A DNA stretch of 64,000 nt, taken from Bryoerythrophyllum caledonicum. Lineage: Eukaryota > Streptophyta > Bryopsida > Pottiales > Pottiaceae. The stretch covers positions 1,178,001-1,242,000 of the forward strand of contig OZ020525.1 in NCBI GenBank assembly GCA_963971425.1. The letters are read 5' to 3'. Both the position numbers and the translations under genes were made by a program. Positions 12,069-22,800 of the stretch are shown here, in pieces. How positions within the stretch are numbered: the stretch's first letter is position 1; each line of letters begins with the position of its first letter. The notes under the pieces are model-generated. The model was not told the DNA's origin. It was given only the letters and a program-made list of their open reading frames with translations, and did no database searches.

Positions 12069-12257
12069 GAAGATAATCAAGAGCCCGGACGTGGAGTTCT
12101 TCGAAGACAAGGAGTCTTTGAAGGAGCATCCTAGTGGGAGTGTTGATGAACGACCAGCCCTTGAGGTGGGCGGCTGCTTCAAATCCGATGATGATGAAGA
12201 GTTTGAAAAAGAGCCAAAGCCTTAGGTGGTGCAACCAGCCCTTTGTGGCCCTTCGGA
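12069..12257 (+). pseudogene. B1 integrase-RT linker fragment, right of B2
   Basis: Continues B1 after B2: IIKSPDVEFFEDKESLKEH, then the acidic stretch FKSDDDEEF. A stop (TAG) follows EPKP near 12222, where B10 has a leucine codon. The fragment ends abruptly at ...CTTCGGA (12257), where minus-strand B3 sequence begins. Confidence 0.88.
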
Positions 12258-14348
12258 TACATTAAACAACCCACACTCTCCTTGTAGGGGATATCCAACA
12301 TACCTGCCTCATGCTCTTGAAACTCTTCATCGCCAAGCTTCACCAATGGCGCCTTTGCATCCAAAGGTGTGCCAATGGGCTTGCAATCCTCCATGCCAAA
12401 CCGTTGGAGCACACCCTCGATGTAGCTCCGTTGGTGCATGGTGATGGTGAGGGCTGCCCTATCCCTCTCAATGTGAACTCCCAAGAAGAAATGCAACTCA
12501 CCTAGATCACTCATGTCATACTCCTCTTCAAGGCTGCCCTTCAACTTCCTCATCATCAACATGCCCCTTACCAACAAGATCACGTCGTCCACGTAGATGA
12601 CCACCGCCATGAAGTAGTCCGTTGCTTGCTTGATGTACAATGAATGGTCAGCCATGCTCCTTGTGAAGCCCTCCCTTGTGAAGAATGCATGGAAGCTCTC
12701 ATACCAAGCACGTGGAGATTGCTTGAGCCCATAAAGGCTCTTCTTCAACTTGCACACAAGGTCGGCTTGGCCTTCTTGCACAAACCCCGGTGGCTGGTCC
12801 ATGTACACATCCTCCTCCAACTCTCCATTCAAGAAGGCCGTCTTCACATCCATTTGATGGATCTCCAAGTCCATGGCTGCCCCGAGAGCTAACATGCACC
12901 GAATGGTGCTAAACTTCGCAACGGGAGCAAAGGTCTCTTTGAAGTCTACACCTTCAACTTGTGAGAAGCCCTTTGCGACGAGCCTTGCGTTGTACCTCAC
13001 GATGTCACCATTGGCATCCCTCTTCGTTCGAAAGACCCACTTGCACCCTACACGCTTCTAGTTTGAAGGCAGTGGTGCCAACTCCCACGTTCCATTGGCC
13101 ATCAAGGAGTCATACTCTTCTTGCATGGCTAGCTCCCACTTGCTCGCATCTTGCGAGTGTATGGCCTCACTCATGGTGTGAGGCATCGCAATGGCAGCCA
13201 CGTTTGCACGCTCCACAGCACGTGGGGGCAAGATGTGGTTCTTCCACCACTCTCCAAGTGGCTTGCGCACCCTCCTCGAGTACCGAGACGCCTCCGTGGT
13301 GTCATTGTCATCTTTCCTTGGTGGTGGCTCCGGTGGAGCCTCCCTTGCAATCCTCCTTGTCCTCGCACGAAGAATAGAAGCCCTTTGCCCTCCTTGCTTG
13401 GGCTGGCCCTCCACCTCTTCATCAATGGTGCCTTCCCCTCCGTCCACAAAGCTCTCCGAAGTGCCACAAAGGGCTGGTTGCACCACCAAAGGCTTTGGCT
13501 CTTTTTCAAACTCTTCATCATCATCGGATTTGAAGGAGCCGTCCACCTCAAGGGCTGGTCGTTCATCAACACTCCCACTTGGACGCTCCTTCAAAGACTC
13601 CTTGTCTTCGAAGAACTCCACGTCCAGGCTCTTGATTATCTTCTTCGTTGCGATGCAAATCAGCCTATACGCCTTCGTGCCCTCACAATATCCAAGGAAC
13701 AAGCACTTGATGGCCTTTGCATCAAGCTTGGTCCTCCTCTCATCGGGCACCTTTGCATAAGCCACACAACCAAAGACACGCATGTGGGAGATGGTGGGAC
13801 GCTTACCGCTCTATGCTTCTTCGGGCGTCACACCTTGGAGAGTCCTACTAGGACACCGGTTGCGTGTGTACACCGCGGTACACACCGCCTCAGTCCAAAA
13901 CTCACGCCCAAGCTCTTGGGCATACAACATGGACCGCGCCATCTCCACAATGGTGCGGTTTGCACGCTCCGCAACACCATTTTGTTGTGGAGTGTAGGAG
14001 GCTGATGTGTTCCTCGCAATGCCATGCTTGCGCAAGAACTCATCGAATGCCTTGCCCGTGTACTCGCCGCCATTGTTAGAGCTCAACACCTTCACCTTAT
14101 GGGGTGATTGCTTCTCAACCAAGCCCTTCCACTCCTTGAAGCGTTGTAGCACCTCACTCTTGCACTTGAGCACGTACACCCACACCTTCCTTGAAAAGTC
14201 ATCAATGAAGGTGAGGAAGTACCTTGCTCCTCCAAAAGATGTCGTCTTCATCGGCCCGCACACGTCTGAATGGACCAGCTCTAACACCTTGGTGGCACGC
14301 TCCGCACCATCGGTAGGGAAGGGCTGCCTTGCAAGCTTGCCTTCAATG
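12258..14348 (-). pseudogene. Family B copy 3 (B3), RT to integrase fragment
   Basis: Minus-strand gag-pol from integrase (YIEGKLARQPFPTDG end, near 14345) through linker and RT (YVDDVILL near 12590) to the residues GMLDIPYKESVGCLMY, where it breaks at 12258. RNase H and the 3' LTR are missing. Nonsense codons occur at about 13058 (PSN then stop) and about 13811 (EEA then stop, TGG in B10). The high-end boundary is the A3 LTR at 14349. Together with 14844-15630 it is one decayed B copy missing about 0.4 kb at the A3 site. Confidence 0.9.
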
Positions 14349-14843
14349 TATTGAAGTAAATAGAAGAAGAGAGATGGTTGCACTAGCAAAGATACACACA
14401 AGGTAGTACAAACAATGCTTGGAATGAGATGTTTTCCTTCTTTCGAAGGCCTTTACTTATACCATTGCACAAGACACATTCCTAGTGCTTTCTCATGCAA
14501 CTTCCATGTCTTTACAACCCACATGGGCGTCATGGCCGCCCAAAGACTTTTGCCACCACCCACTTGACTTTCATGCCCCTACTTTGACTTGGCTAAGTCA
14601 ACACAAGTGGGCTGGTCCTTCTCCTTTGACTTTGCCTTGCCCATGTGCAACATGTGCCAATACACCTCTCTCCATTTTCTCCCATTTTACTCCCGCCCTT
14701 TCATTCTACTTCAATACAACTATTTACAATGCCGTAATAACTACGAGCAACACTATACTCCAACACTCCCATTTTGCGAGTCGTTACCTTCTCGCAATCC
14801 CATCGCCTTCACCAATCGTTGATGCCGCTCCTTCGCAAGTGCT
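14349..14843 (-). mobile_element. Family A 3' end fragment (A3): full LTR plus end of pol
   Basis: A complete 417-bp A LTR in minus orientation (14349-14765), followed by the minus-strand polypurine tract and about 70 bp encoding the end of family A pol (LAKERHQRL...). It joins B sequence at about 14843 with no target duplication. The rest of this A copy is gone, so it is a truncated insertion or recombination product. Confidence 0.9.
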
Positions 14844-15630
14844 CCCTCTTGATACGAGCTTGCTCACCGATAGCAAGTTGGCATGCAACTTGGGCACATG
14901 GAGCACGTCGTGCACCACGATGCGCCTCCGCTGGCCCCTTCACGTTGCTCTCCACCACGATGGAACTCTTGCTCACCACCTCCACCACGCCGTTGTCTCC
15001 CATAAACACGTTGCGCCCCGAAATGGGCTCATACGTGTCAAAGGCATGCTTGTGGGGTGTCATGTGTTGTGTGGCCCCCGAATCAACAATCCAATTGTTC
15101 ATGGAGGTGTTGGCTGCCCCGCCATTGGCCACAAACACAAAGTCATTGTGGGTTACCTCATCTCTTGCATTGTTGGCCACTTCCTTGTTGCTCCAACAAT
15201 TGCGAGCAATGTGGCCCAGTTTGCCACACTTGTAGCACGTACGCGCCTCTTGCCTTGTGCTAGAGCTGCCCTTCTTGTCTTGGCGTGAGATCATTGCCGC
15301 ATCTTCACCTTGAGGTTCCCTCTCTTTCCTCCTGGACACTTCATGCATAAGTCGTGCGGTAATGAACTCCATGGTGAGCTCCTTCACGGGCCGCGTCTCC
15401 AAGGCCGTGATCAAGTGCTCGTACGATGGTGGAAGGCTTTCAAGCAAGGTCATAACAACATCTTCGACTTTCACAGGTTCATCTAAACAAGTGAGCTGGT
15501 CCGCAAGGGACTTTACCTTGTTGATGTGATCCAACATGTCGCCGCCTTCCTCCATCTTCACCGTGAAGAACTTCCTTCTCAAAAACAAGATGTTGGAGAG
15601 GCTCTTGGTCTTGTGTATGTTGCACAACGT
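14844..15630 (-). pseudogene. B3 gag-protease fragment
   Basis: Minus-strand family B Gag from [19 protein letters not shown] through CYKCGKLGHIARNC and VDSGATQHMTPHK to SKLACQL-like residues. The first 90 or so Gag residues and the leader are missing. At 15630 it joins an LTR fragment in the opposite orientation. The region between the protease and integrase pieces was lost where A3 now sits. Confidence 0.9.
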
Positions 15631-16093
15631 AGAAAAGGGTAGCTTGGTGTCATTGTCCCATAAGGATTACAATCAAGGGCTGATGTATTCCATTGATAAG
15701 AAGAGCATGGGAAGTGGGAGAATTCACTTCTCTCATTGGAAGCTTTACCACCAACTTGTTCATTCTTCATTGTCTTCCTTTCATTTCATTCTTCAATAAC
15801 ACCAAGCTACCATTTTCTTCTTCTTATCTTCTAAGGTAGGGTTGGTCCTACCTTTGTACACTTGTTAAGCACTGAATACTGAACATGCTCGCCAATCTGC
15901 CATGGAGGCCATTTGGCTTAGGCAACTGATGGCTGATGTAGGGTGTGTGCAAGGGGAGGTACCCACCATCATGTGCGACAACCAAGGTTGATAAGGAGAG
16001 CATGGGAAGTCTCAGAATTCACCTCTCTCATTGCAAGCATTACCACTATCTTGTTTATTCATTTTTGTCTTCCTTTCATTTTATTCTTCAATA
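15631..16093. repeat. Cluster of family B LTR and RNase H scraps
   Basis: Four adjoining pieces: 15631-15798 is the 3' two thirds of a B LTR (plus); about 15799-15885 is the first part of a B LTR (minus); 15886-15989 is a B RNase H piece (plus; AIWLRQLMADVG, MCDNQG); about 15990-16093 is the last part of a B LTR (plus). No target duplications were seen. This looks like repeated insertion plus illegitimate recombination. Confidence 0.82.
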
Positions 16094-16671
16094 ACGCCTT
16101 CCCTTAACTACCTCTGTGGCAACACCTCAACACTCCGTATGTGCCTCCCCATAGGAACCAACCACCGGCGGTAACTAGCTATGTACCGCAAGGCTATACA
16201 TCTCCATGCCAAGGTTATGGAGGACTTCGGAGCCCACGATATGAAATCCATCACACGTGTGGCAAGAGACATGCACCGGGGCAATGTTGGATCGAAAGTC
16301 GGGTAGTATGTCGAAACTGTGGAGGTAATCAACCTATCCAAGTATGTCGTAGACCAGACAAGGTAATTCCCATGCCCTTTCCTCCAACGAACTACCCTCA
16401 ACAAGCCCAAGACGACTTGAGAGGTGCACGTAACCCCACCTCTGATAATACCCTTAGGCCGCCTAGTTTCTATTACGACTACAACAACAACCGCCAAAAT
16501 CAGACTCTTCTAATGGGGGTATATCAAGGCCGGTTACATCCCTAATAACCTAGGACAAAACCACGGGGGCCAACAAAACCAAGGACAAAACCCTTGGAGC
16601 CAACAACACCAAGACTGACAGGATGTTTGCTATGCCATCATATCAAGTAAAATCCTGTCCACACACAACCC
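16094..16671 (+). pseudogene. Possible Ty3/gypsy-type Gag remnant with zinc knuckles
   Basis: An open stretch at 16141-16545 encodes a P/Q/N-rich peptide with two cysteine clusters, TCGKRHAPGQCW and CRNCGGNQPIQVCRR. They resemble the zinc knuckles near the end of gypsy-type Gag proteins. It does not resemble family A or B. No methionine start, protease or RT follows, and the stretch is hemmed in by B LTR scraps. The family assignment is inference. Confidence 0.4.
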
Positions 16672-17183
16672 TATTGAAGAATGAAATGAAACCAGCCCTA
16701 CCTTAAAAGATATAGAAGTAGAAAACGGTAGCTTGGTGTCATTGTCCCATAAGGATTACAATCAAGGGCAGATGTATTCCATTGATAAAAAGAGCATGGG
16801 AAGTGGGAGAATTCACCTCTCTCATTGCAAGCACTAGCCCCAACTTGTTTATTCTTCATTGTCTTCCTTTCATTTCATTCTTCAATAGGATATGGGCCCA
16901 CGGACGTGAGTTGGGAAAGAGAGGAGGGCTGATGTACCTGGAGCAAGCTTGGAGCGCCTTGAGAGAGCCGGATTGCTCAACATTGTGCCTCGGTAGTTGT
17001 TTGCTTGTTATTGTGTTGTTGGGAGGTCGTTCCGGCTGATTTGAGGCTCATTGGAGGAACTTGGGTTTCATGTGTCTTGATATAGGGTTAGGTTAGCACA
17101 TTTGACCTTGGGATTGTACTCTTGATGTTTGGAGTGCCCATTTGAGTGCATTAGAGTGCATAGTGTTGCACTAGTGTCTAAAC
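16672..17183 (+). mobile_element. 5' end of family B copy 5 (B5): LTR, PBS and leader
   Basis: 16692-16887 is a B LTR lacking its first 40 bases. These are replaced by a 20-bp inverted copy of the LTR end (16672-16691). The PBS at 16888-16901 reads GGATATGGGCCCAC, one change from the standard site. The leader runs to 17183, where a family A LTR interrupts it. Confidence 0.85.
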
Positions 17184-17600
17184 TATTGAAGTAAATAGAA
17201 GAAGAGAGATGGTTGCACTAGCAAAGATACACACAAGGTAGTACAAACAATGCTTGGAATGAGATGTTTGCCTTCTTTCGAAGGCCTTTACTTATACCAT
17301 TGCACAAGACACATTCCTAGTGCCTTCTCATGCAACTTCCATGTCTTTACAACCCACATGGGCGTCATGGCCGCCCAAAGACTTTTGCCACCACCGACTT
17401 GACTTTCATGCCCCTACTTTGACTTGGCTAAGTCAACACAAGTGGGCTGGTCCTTCTCTTTTGACTTTGCCTTGCCCATGTGCAACATGTGCCAATACAC
17501 CTCTCTCCATTTTCTCCCATTTTACTCCCGCCCTTTCATTCTACCTCAATACAACTATTTACAATGCCGTAATAACTACGAGCAACACTATACTTCAACA
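17184..17600 (-). repeat. Solo family A LTR (A4)
   Basis: A full 417-bp LTR, minus orientation, with no A internal sequence on either side and no target duplication. Left flank is the B leader; right flank is B reverse transcriptase. It therefore marks a deletion of roughly 3.5 kb of B5. Confidence 0.92.
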
Positions 17601-18550
17601 GCCTTGAAGAGGAGTATGACATGAGTGATCTAGGTGAGTTGCATTTCTTCTTGGGAGTTCACATTGAGAGAGATAGGGCAGCCCTCACCATCACCATGCA
17701 CCAACGGAGCTACATCGAGGGTGTGCTCCAACGCTTTGGCATGGAGGATTGCAAGCCCATTGGCACACCTTTGGATGCAAAGGCGCCATTGGTGAAGCTT
17801 GGCGATGAAGAGTTTCAAGAGCATGAGGAAGGTATGTTGGATATCCCCTACAAGGAGAGTGTGGGTTGTCTAATGTATACAATGGTAGCCACAAGGGCTG
17901 ACCTTGCATTTGCGGTAAGCGTGGTGTCTCAATTCATGTCCAAGCCCGGTCCTATGCATTGGGCAGCGGTGAAGAGGATCATGAGGTACTTGAAGGGCAC
18001 CATCGAGATGAAGTTGACTCTTCGAGGCAAAGACATCAGCCTTCAAGGATATTGCGATGCGGATTGGGGAGGCGATGCAAGCACAAGGAAGTCCACGACG
18101 GGCTACGTCATTTTCCTTGAAGTGGGCGCCATATCGTGGAATAGCAAGCGCCAACCAACGGTGGCTCTATCCACCACGGAAGCGGAGTACATGGCGGCGA
18201 GCCAATCCGCCAAGGAGGCCATTTGGCTAAGGCAATTGATGGCTGATGTAGGGTATGTGCAATGGGAGGCAACCACCATCATGTGCGACAACCAAGGTTG
18301 CATTGCACTCGCGAAGAACCCCAAGCACCACTCACGAACGAAGCACATAGATGTGCAACACCATTTCATTCGAGAGAAGATTGATGATGAGGTAATTGAG
18401 TTGCGGTATTGTCCCACGGAGCACATGGTGGCCGATGTGCTCACAAAGGCACTTGGAAGAGAGCGACATGTGATGTTGAGCAAGGCAATGCGCTTAGAGT
18501 CCAATGACACCTCGCTAAGTGGGAGTGTTGAGTATAGAGTGCTAAACTAG
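17601..18550 (+). pseudogene. B5 RT C-terminus and RNase H
   Basis: Open from the A4 junction (LEEEYDMSDLGELHFFLGVHI) through [20 protein letters not shown] to RNase H ([38 protein letters not shown]). It ends with a stop inside the 3' LTR. The frame itself is unbroken, but gag, protease, integrase and the RT palm with YVDD are missing. Only the RNase H domain could be whole. Confidence 0.9.
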
Positions 18551-18760
18551 TATAGAAAGGTAGGACCAGCCCCACCTTAGAAGATAAGAAGTAGAAAAGG
18601 GTAGCTTGGTGTCATTGTCCCATAAGGATTACAATCAAGGGCTGATGTATTCCATTGATAAGAAGAGCATGGGAAGTGGGAGGATTCACCTCTCTCATTG
18701 TAAGCTTTACCACCAACTTGTTTATTCTTCATTGTCTTCCTTTCATTTCATTCTTCAATA
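18526..18760 (+). repeat. 3' LTR of B5
   Basis: 235 bp, TGTTGAGTATAG to TTCTTCAATA, preceded by AAGTGGGAG. It is followed by leader sequence of another B copy (B6), so B5 is inserted into B6. Confidence 0.93.
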
Positions 18761-19199
18761 GTGTTTTGGGTGCATTGGAGAGTTGTGGATCTTGTAAAGA
18801 GGGCTGAAGTGCTTGGAGTGAGTGGGAGCTACTCCACTCGCAAGCTATGGCTTCAAGTGAAGGAGAGGGGCTGCGGCTTGTCGATAAGTTCAATGGAGAC
18901 AACTTCAGCCTATGGAAGTTCAAGATGGAGATGATCCTCTCCGCCAAGGACCTATGGGACATCGTGGATCAAACGGAGCTGCCCCCACCATCCATGGCCG
19001 ATGAGAAGGACAAGAAAGATTATGAGCGTCGTTGCAAGCGTGCCTCTGCGGTGATTTCCACCAACTTGGTGGACAAGGAGATGGCGCACATTAAGGCTTG
19101 CAAGGGACCAGCGGAAGCGTGGACCACGTTGTGCAACATACACGAGACCAAGAGCCTCTCCAACATCTTGTTTTTGAGGAGAAATTCTCCAGAGTGAAG
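18761..19199 (+). pseudogene. Family B copy 6 (B6), leader end and Gag N-terminus
   Basis: After leader sequence, an ATG at 18847 opens MASSEGEGLRLVDKFNGDN and runs to NILFLRRN at about 19190. It covers the UBN2-type part of Gag only. It then breaks into minus-strand B sequence. PPTADEKDKK of other copies reads PSMADEKDKK here. Confidence 0.9.
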
Positions 19200-20253
19200 A
19201 CAAGTGCCTTCGTCAACACATCAGCCACCATGTGCTCCGTGAGACAATACCGCAACTCAATTACCTCATCATCAATCTTCTCTCGAATGAAATGGTGTTG
19301 CGGATCTATGTGCTTCGTTCGTGAGTGGTGCTTGAGATTCTTCGCGAGTGCAGTGCAACCTTGGTTGTCGCACATGATGGTGGTTGCCTCCACTTGCACA
19401 CACTTCACATCAGCCATCAATTGCGTTAGCCAAATGGCTTCCTTGGCGGATTGGCTCTCCGCCATGTACTCCGCTTCCGTGGTGGATAGAGCCACCGTTG
19501 GTTGGCGCTTGCTATTCCACGATATGGCGCTCACTCCAAAGAAGAAGACGTAGCCTGTCGTGGACTTCTTGTGCTTGCATCGCCTCCCCAATCCGCATCG
19601 CAATATCCTTGAAGACAGATGTCTTTGCCTCCAAGAGTCAACTTCATCTCGATGGTGCCCTTCAAGTACCTCATGATCCTCTTCACCGCTGCCCAATGCA
19701 TAGGACCGGGCTTGGACATGAATTGAGACACCACGCTTACCGCAAATGCAAGGTCAGCCCTTGTGGCTACCATTGTATACATTAGACAACCCACACTCTC
19801 CTTGTAGGGGATATCCAACATACTTTCGTCATGCTCTTGATACTCTTCATCGCCAAGCTTCACCAATGGCGCCTTTGCATCCAAAGGTGTGCCAATGGGC
19901 TTGCAATCCTCCATGCCAAACCGTTGGAGCACACCCTCGATGTAGCTCCGTTGGTGCATGGTGATGGTGAGGGCTGCCCTATCTCTCTCAATGTGAACTC
20001 CCAAGAAGAAATGCAACTCACCTAGATCACTCATGTCATACTCCTCTTCAAGGCGGCCCTTCAACTTCCTCATCATCAACATGCCACTTACCAACAAGAT
20101 CACGTCGTCCACGTAGATGACTACCGCCATGAAGTAGTCCGTTGTATGCTTGATGTACAAGGAACGGTCCACCATGCTCCTTGTGAAGCCCTTCCTTGTG
20201 AAGAATGCATGGAAGCTCTCATATCAAGCACATGGTGATTGCTTGAGCCCATT
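19200..20253 (-). pseudogene. Family B copy 7 (B7), RT and RNase H fragment
   Basis: Minus-strand sequence from GFTRSMVDRSLYIK and YVDDVILL of RT to [10 protein letters not shown] near the pol end. A small deletion near 19570 (DASTR/KSTTGYV) shifts frame, and a stop replaces the Trp of the WYESFHAFF motif near 20225. The 3' LTR is missing. The high-coordinate side joins a B LTR fragment. Confidence 0.9.
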
Positions 20254-20492
20254 TTTGAAGAATGAAATGAAAGGAAGACAATGAAGTTGGTGGTAAAGCT
20301 TGCAATGAGAGAGGTTATCTCTCCCACTTCCCATGCTCTTCTTATCAATGGATTACATCAGCCCTTGATTGTAATCCTTATGGGACAATGTCACAATGAC
20401 ACCAAGCTACCCTTTTCTATTTCTTAGGGGTAATGACACCAAGCTACCCTTTTATATTTCTTAGGGACAATGACACTAAGCTACCCTTTTCG
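20254..20492 (-). repeat. B LTR fragment ending in a 37-bp tandem triplication
   Basis: A minus-orientation B LTR piece (20254 to about 20394) ends in three copies of a 37-bp unit starting at 20395, 20432 and 20469. Its core is AATGACACCAAGCTACCC. The last copy runs directly into the 3' end of the kinase-like gene, whose final codons and stop it supplies. Confidence 0.85.
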
Positions 20493-21881
20493 GTTTTCGT
20501 TGCAGACTCTCTCCATGTACATATGAAATATATCCGCAAATTCTTGATTTGAGAATACTACGGAACTCCGAGATTCCCGTTGCAGATTCTCGTAGTCTAT
20601 GGACATTGTCCGCCCGTTGATTCGTTGCGCTATTCGGGCCGTAGCGAACTCCTCCGAAGCCATCGATAACTTCGGAATCATTTGCACATCCGCATCTGGT
20701 TTGTGCAAGTACGCAACCCGCGGATCAACCCACCATCGCTTTCACAGAGTCTCGGCCATGTCTTCACGCTTTGTGAACGTATAAAGAGACTGCATTGGTT
20801 CGTTAACCTTCGTGGTCATGCCCCAATCGCATACTCCAATATACAATCGCGATTCATCTGGAGGGAAGTGGAGGAGGATATTGTCCGGAGACAAGTCATT
20901 GTGGAGATTGTTGCTCTTGTGGACCTCGTTCATGATGCGCAACAACGCCCACGCAAGCTCGGTCCGTTTTTTGCGAAAACGAACCAACTGTTGAACTCGA
21001 ATAATCTCATCATCGGGGAATCTCCCATAGTTCAAATGTGTGATGACATCGTCACTAAACTCGATATCCCGATTCAACATCTCTCGAACTGTCCCGCCAT
21101 TCCACCAATACGCATAGCCTTCGTACTTGTCCGGATGAATGGCGACGAAACGGATGACACCCGCATGTGGAATCCTCACCGCCATCGACTCATTCTGATG
21201 CTCAACTTTTGCCAAATCCGGCCGTGTCTCCGATTGGTTGGACAACTTGGCGGCAAATTCCCAGAATGGTTCAATGCCCGGAGCACCCTCAATGCGGACT
21301 TTGCGAATGGTGGCGTATCCACCTCTCCTGTTCGCATTGTCCATTCGTATAACCGCTGCTGTTGGCGAAATGGCAATGAGATGGGCTTTACGCAGCAGTT
21401 CTTCTTGGTGCCCCTCTATCGAGTTCCACCATCCCACGGAGCCACGCCGGTTTCGATTCTTGGCGAATGGCTTCATCTGGGCCACGAAGAAATCCGCCTT
21501 CAACAACACGTCGTTGAAAACTTCATCCGCCGCACGATTGAACCTCCTAAACTTGGTCAACAAGTTCTTGGCATTCCAGAGTGAATCGTGCACTCTAGCA
21601 TCCAAGAACTTCAAAAACCCGCGCTTCTGGGTCTCCGTATTCCACATCGGGGCTTGAAGCGCGTCCATCATGTGCTGCCGCATGTCCGTCGGGAACTTCT
21701 CGGGGCCTTCATCTCTATATCTGACGTACTTGCTCTCCAATGATCGAATAGAATTTTCCTCATAGAATCTGACGGTCAGTTCTATGAGGAAATTCTTGCA
21801 AGCCTCAGATGGAACGTCGTGGATTGGATGAAGCTTCACTCCGAAGTCCGCAACCTTCTGCTTCTTCTTGTCCTTCGGCAT
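20481..21881 (-). pseudogene. Protein-kinase-like gene with in-frame UGA
   Basis: The minus-strand ATG at 21881 opens a 379-residue frame. Residues 1-165 are an N-terminal part I do not recognise (MWN...FLKFLDARVHDSLWNAKN). From about 176 it looks kinase-like: RRGGYATIRKV (185-195) resembles a glycine loop, K212 may be the ATP lysine, and FVAIHPDKYEGYAYWWNGG (245-263) a hinge. HNDLSPDN (327-334) is the catalytic loop with D329 and N334, and DWG (352-354) stands for DFG. A TGA at 20742-20744 then interrupts the frame. It reopens with RWWVDPRVAYLH and runs about 85 residues to a TAG in the LTR-derived repeat at 20481. Key catalytic residues are present, so loss of activity is not evident apart from the UGA and the foreign C-terminus. 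It could be a recent pseudogene, a true 379-residue protein or a readthrough product. Confidence 0.7.
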
Positions 21882-21904
21882 CTTCTTGAACCCGCCGCCG
21901 TTCG

Positions 21905-22200
21905 AAGTTTTAATAAAAAACTTTTTAGAACAAGTTTTAAAAAAACTTCAAGAAAAAAACTAGATGGGAACAAGTTCTAAAAAAAACTAAGAGAAAAAAC
22001 TTCTTACAACAAGTTTTAAAAAAAAGTTCATCAAATAAACTAGTTTGGAATAAGTAAAAAAAAAAACTATGAGAAAAAACTTCTAAGAGCAAGTTTTAGA
22101 AAAAACTTGAAGAGAAAAACTAGTTTGGAAAAAGTTCTAAAAAAAAACTATGAAAAAAGCATTTTACGAGCAAGTTTTTAAAAAAACCGCAAAAAAAACC
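21905..22200. repeat. A-rich tandem repeat, unit about 80 bp, upstream of the kinase-like gene
   Basis: About three and a half diverged copies of an A-rich unit built around AAAAAACTTCT...CAAGTTTTA...ACTAGTTTGG. It lies directly 5' of the kinase-like start codon, where a 5' UTR would be expected. Confidence 0.75.
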
Positions 22201-22369
22201 GCAAAAACTCCCCCCCAAATGTGAATCACTTTCTCTCTCCCAAAGATGAGAAGCCAATGGATGGAAAAATGCCAGCCAAAGCCACTCCGCATCCACTCAA
22301 AAATATATTTGAATTTTCGAGAGGGGAAGGAAAAAGTGAGAGAGAGAGGTTAGTGAACGGCCTATTATA

Positions 22370-22800
22370 GGGTGGCGGACGGCCATGAGGCCGACCGCCA
22401 CCGCGGCCTTCCGATCGGGCGGCCGTCCGCGGATCGGACGGCCCTAAAGCCGTCGGCCTAATCGGATGGCCGTCGTGCGCCCTCGCGATCAAATCGGGGC
22501 CGTACGATTTGTCCATCGGCCGTCCGGTCACGCGATGGCCGAGGTGCCGTCCGATCTCTCCGACGGCGGGGTCCGGTCGGACGACCTGACGCATTTCGAC
22601 GGCTGAGATCTCGCCGCGTGGCACTTCGTCGAATCCGACGGTCCAGAAAACTTACTACGGCCTTCCGTAAATGCATTTTACCCCCCCCCCCGGACGCTGC
22701 GTCCGACGTGACGCCCTCGTCCTAGGACGCCCTCGTCGTAGGACGCCCGAGGACGCTCTCAGACCCCTAAGGACGTCGGATTGGTAACCCTGTATATAAC
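22370..22800. promoter_or_regulatory. CpG-rich GGACGGCC repeat array
   Basis: 22370-22630 is packed with direct and inverted copies of CGGACGGCC/GGCCGTCCG. 22685-22770 holds several copies of GGACGCCCTCGTC and GACGTC motifs. It sits about 490-920 bp 5' of the kinase-like ATG. The minus strand has CCCTATAATAGG at the array edge (about 22363-22374), a possible TATA element. A promoter role is inference. The end GGTAACCCTG at about 22785 resembles a hAT-type terminus and may be one end of a small transposon. Confidence 0.5.

Noticed and set aside
20682-21584. Plus-strand 300-codon frame over the kinase-like gene
   Set aside because: Opposite strand of the kinase-like frame, whose HNDLSPDN and DWG motifs show which strand is real.
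22226-22676. Open frames inside the GGACGGCC array
   Set aside because: CpG-rich repeats lack stop codons by composition. The peptides are R/P/D/G repeats without domain character.
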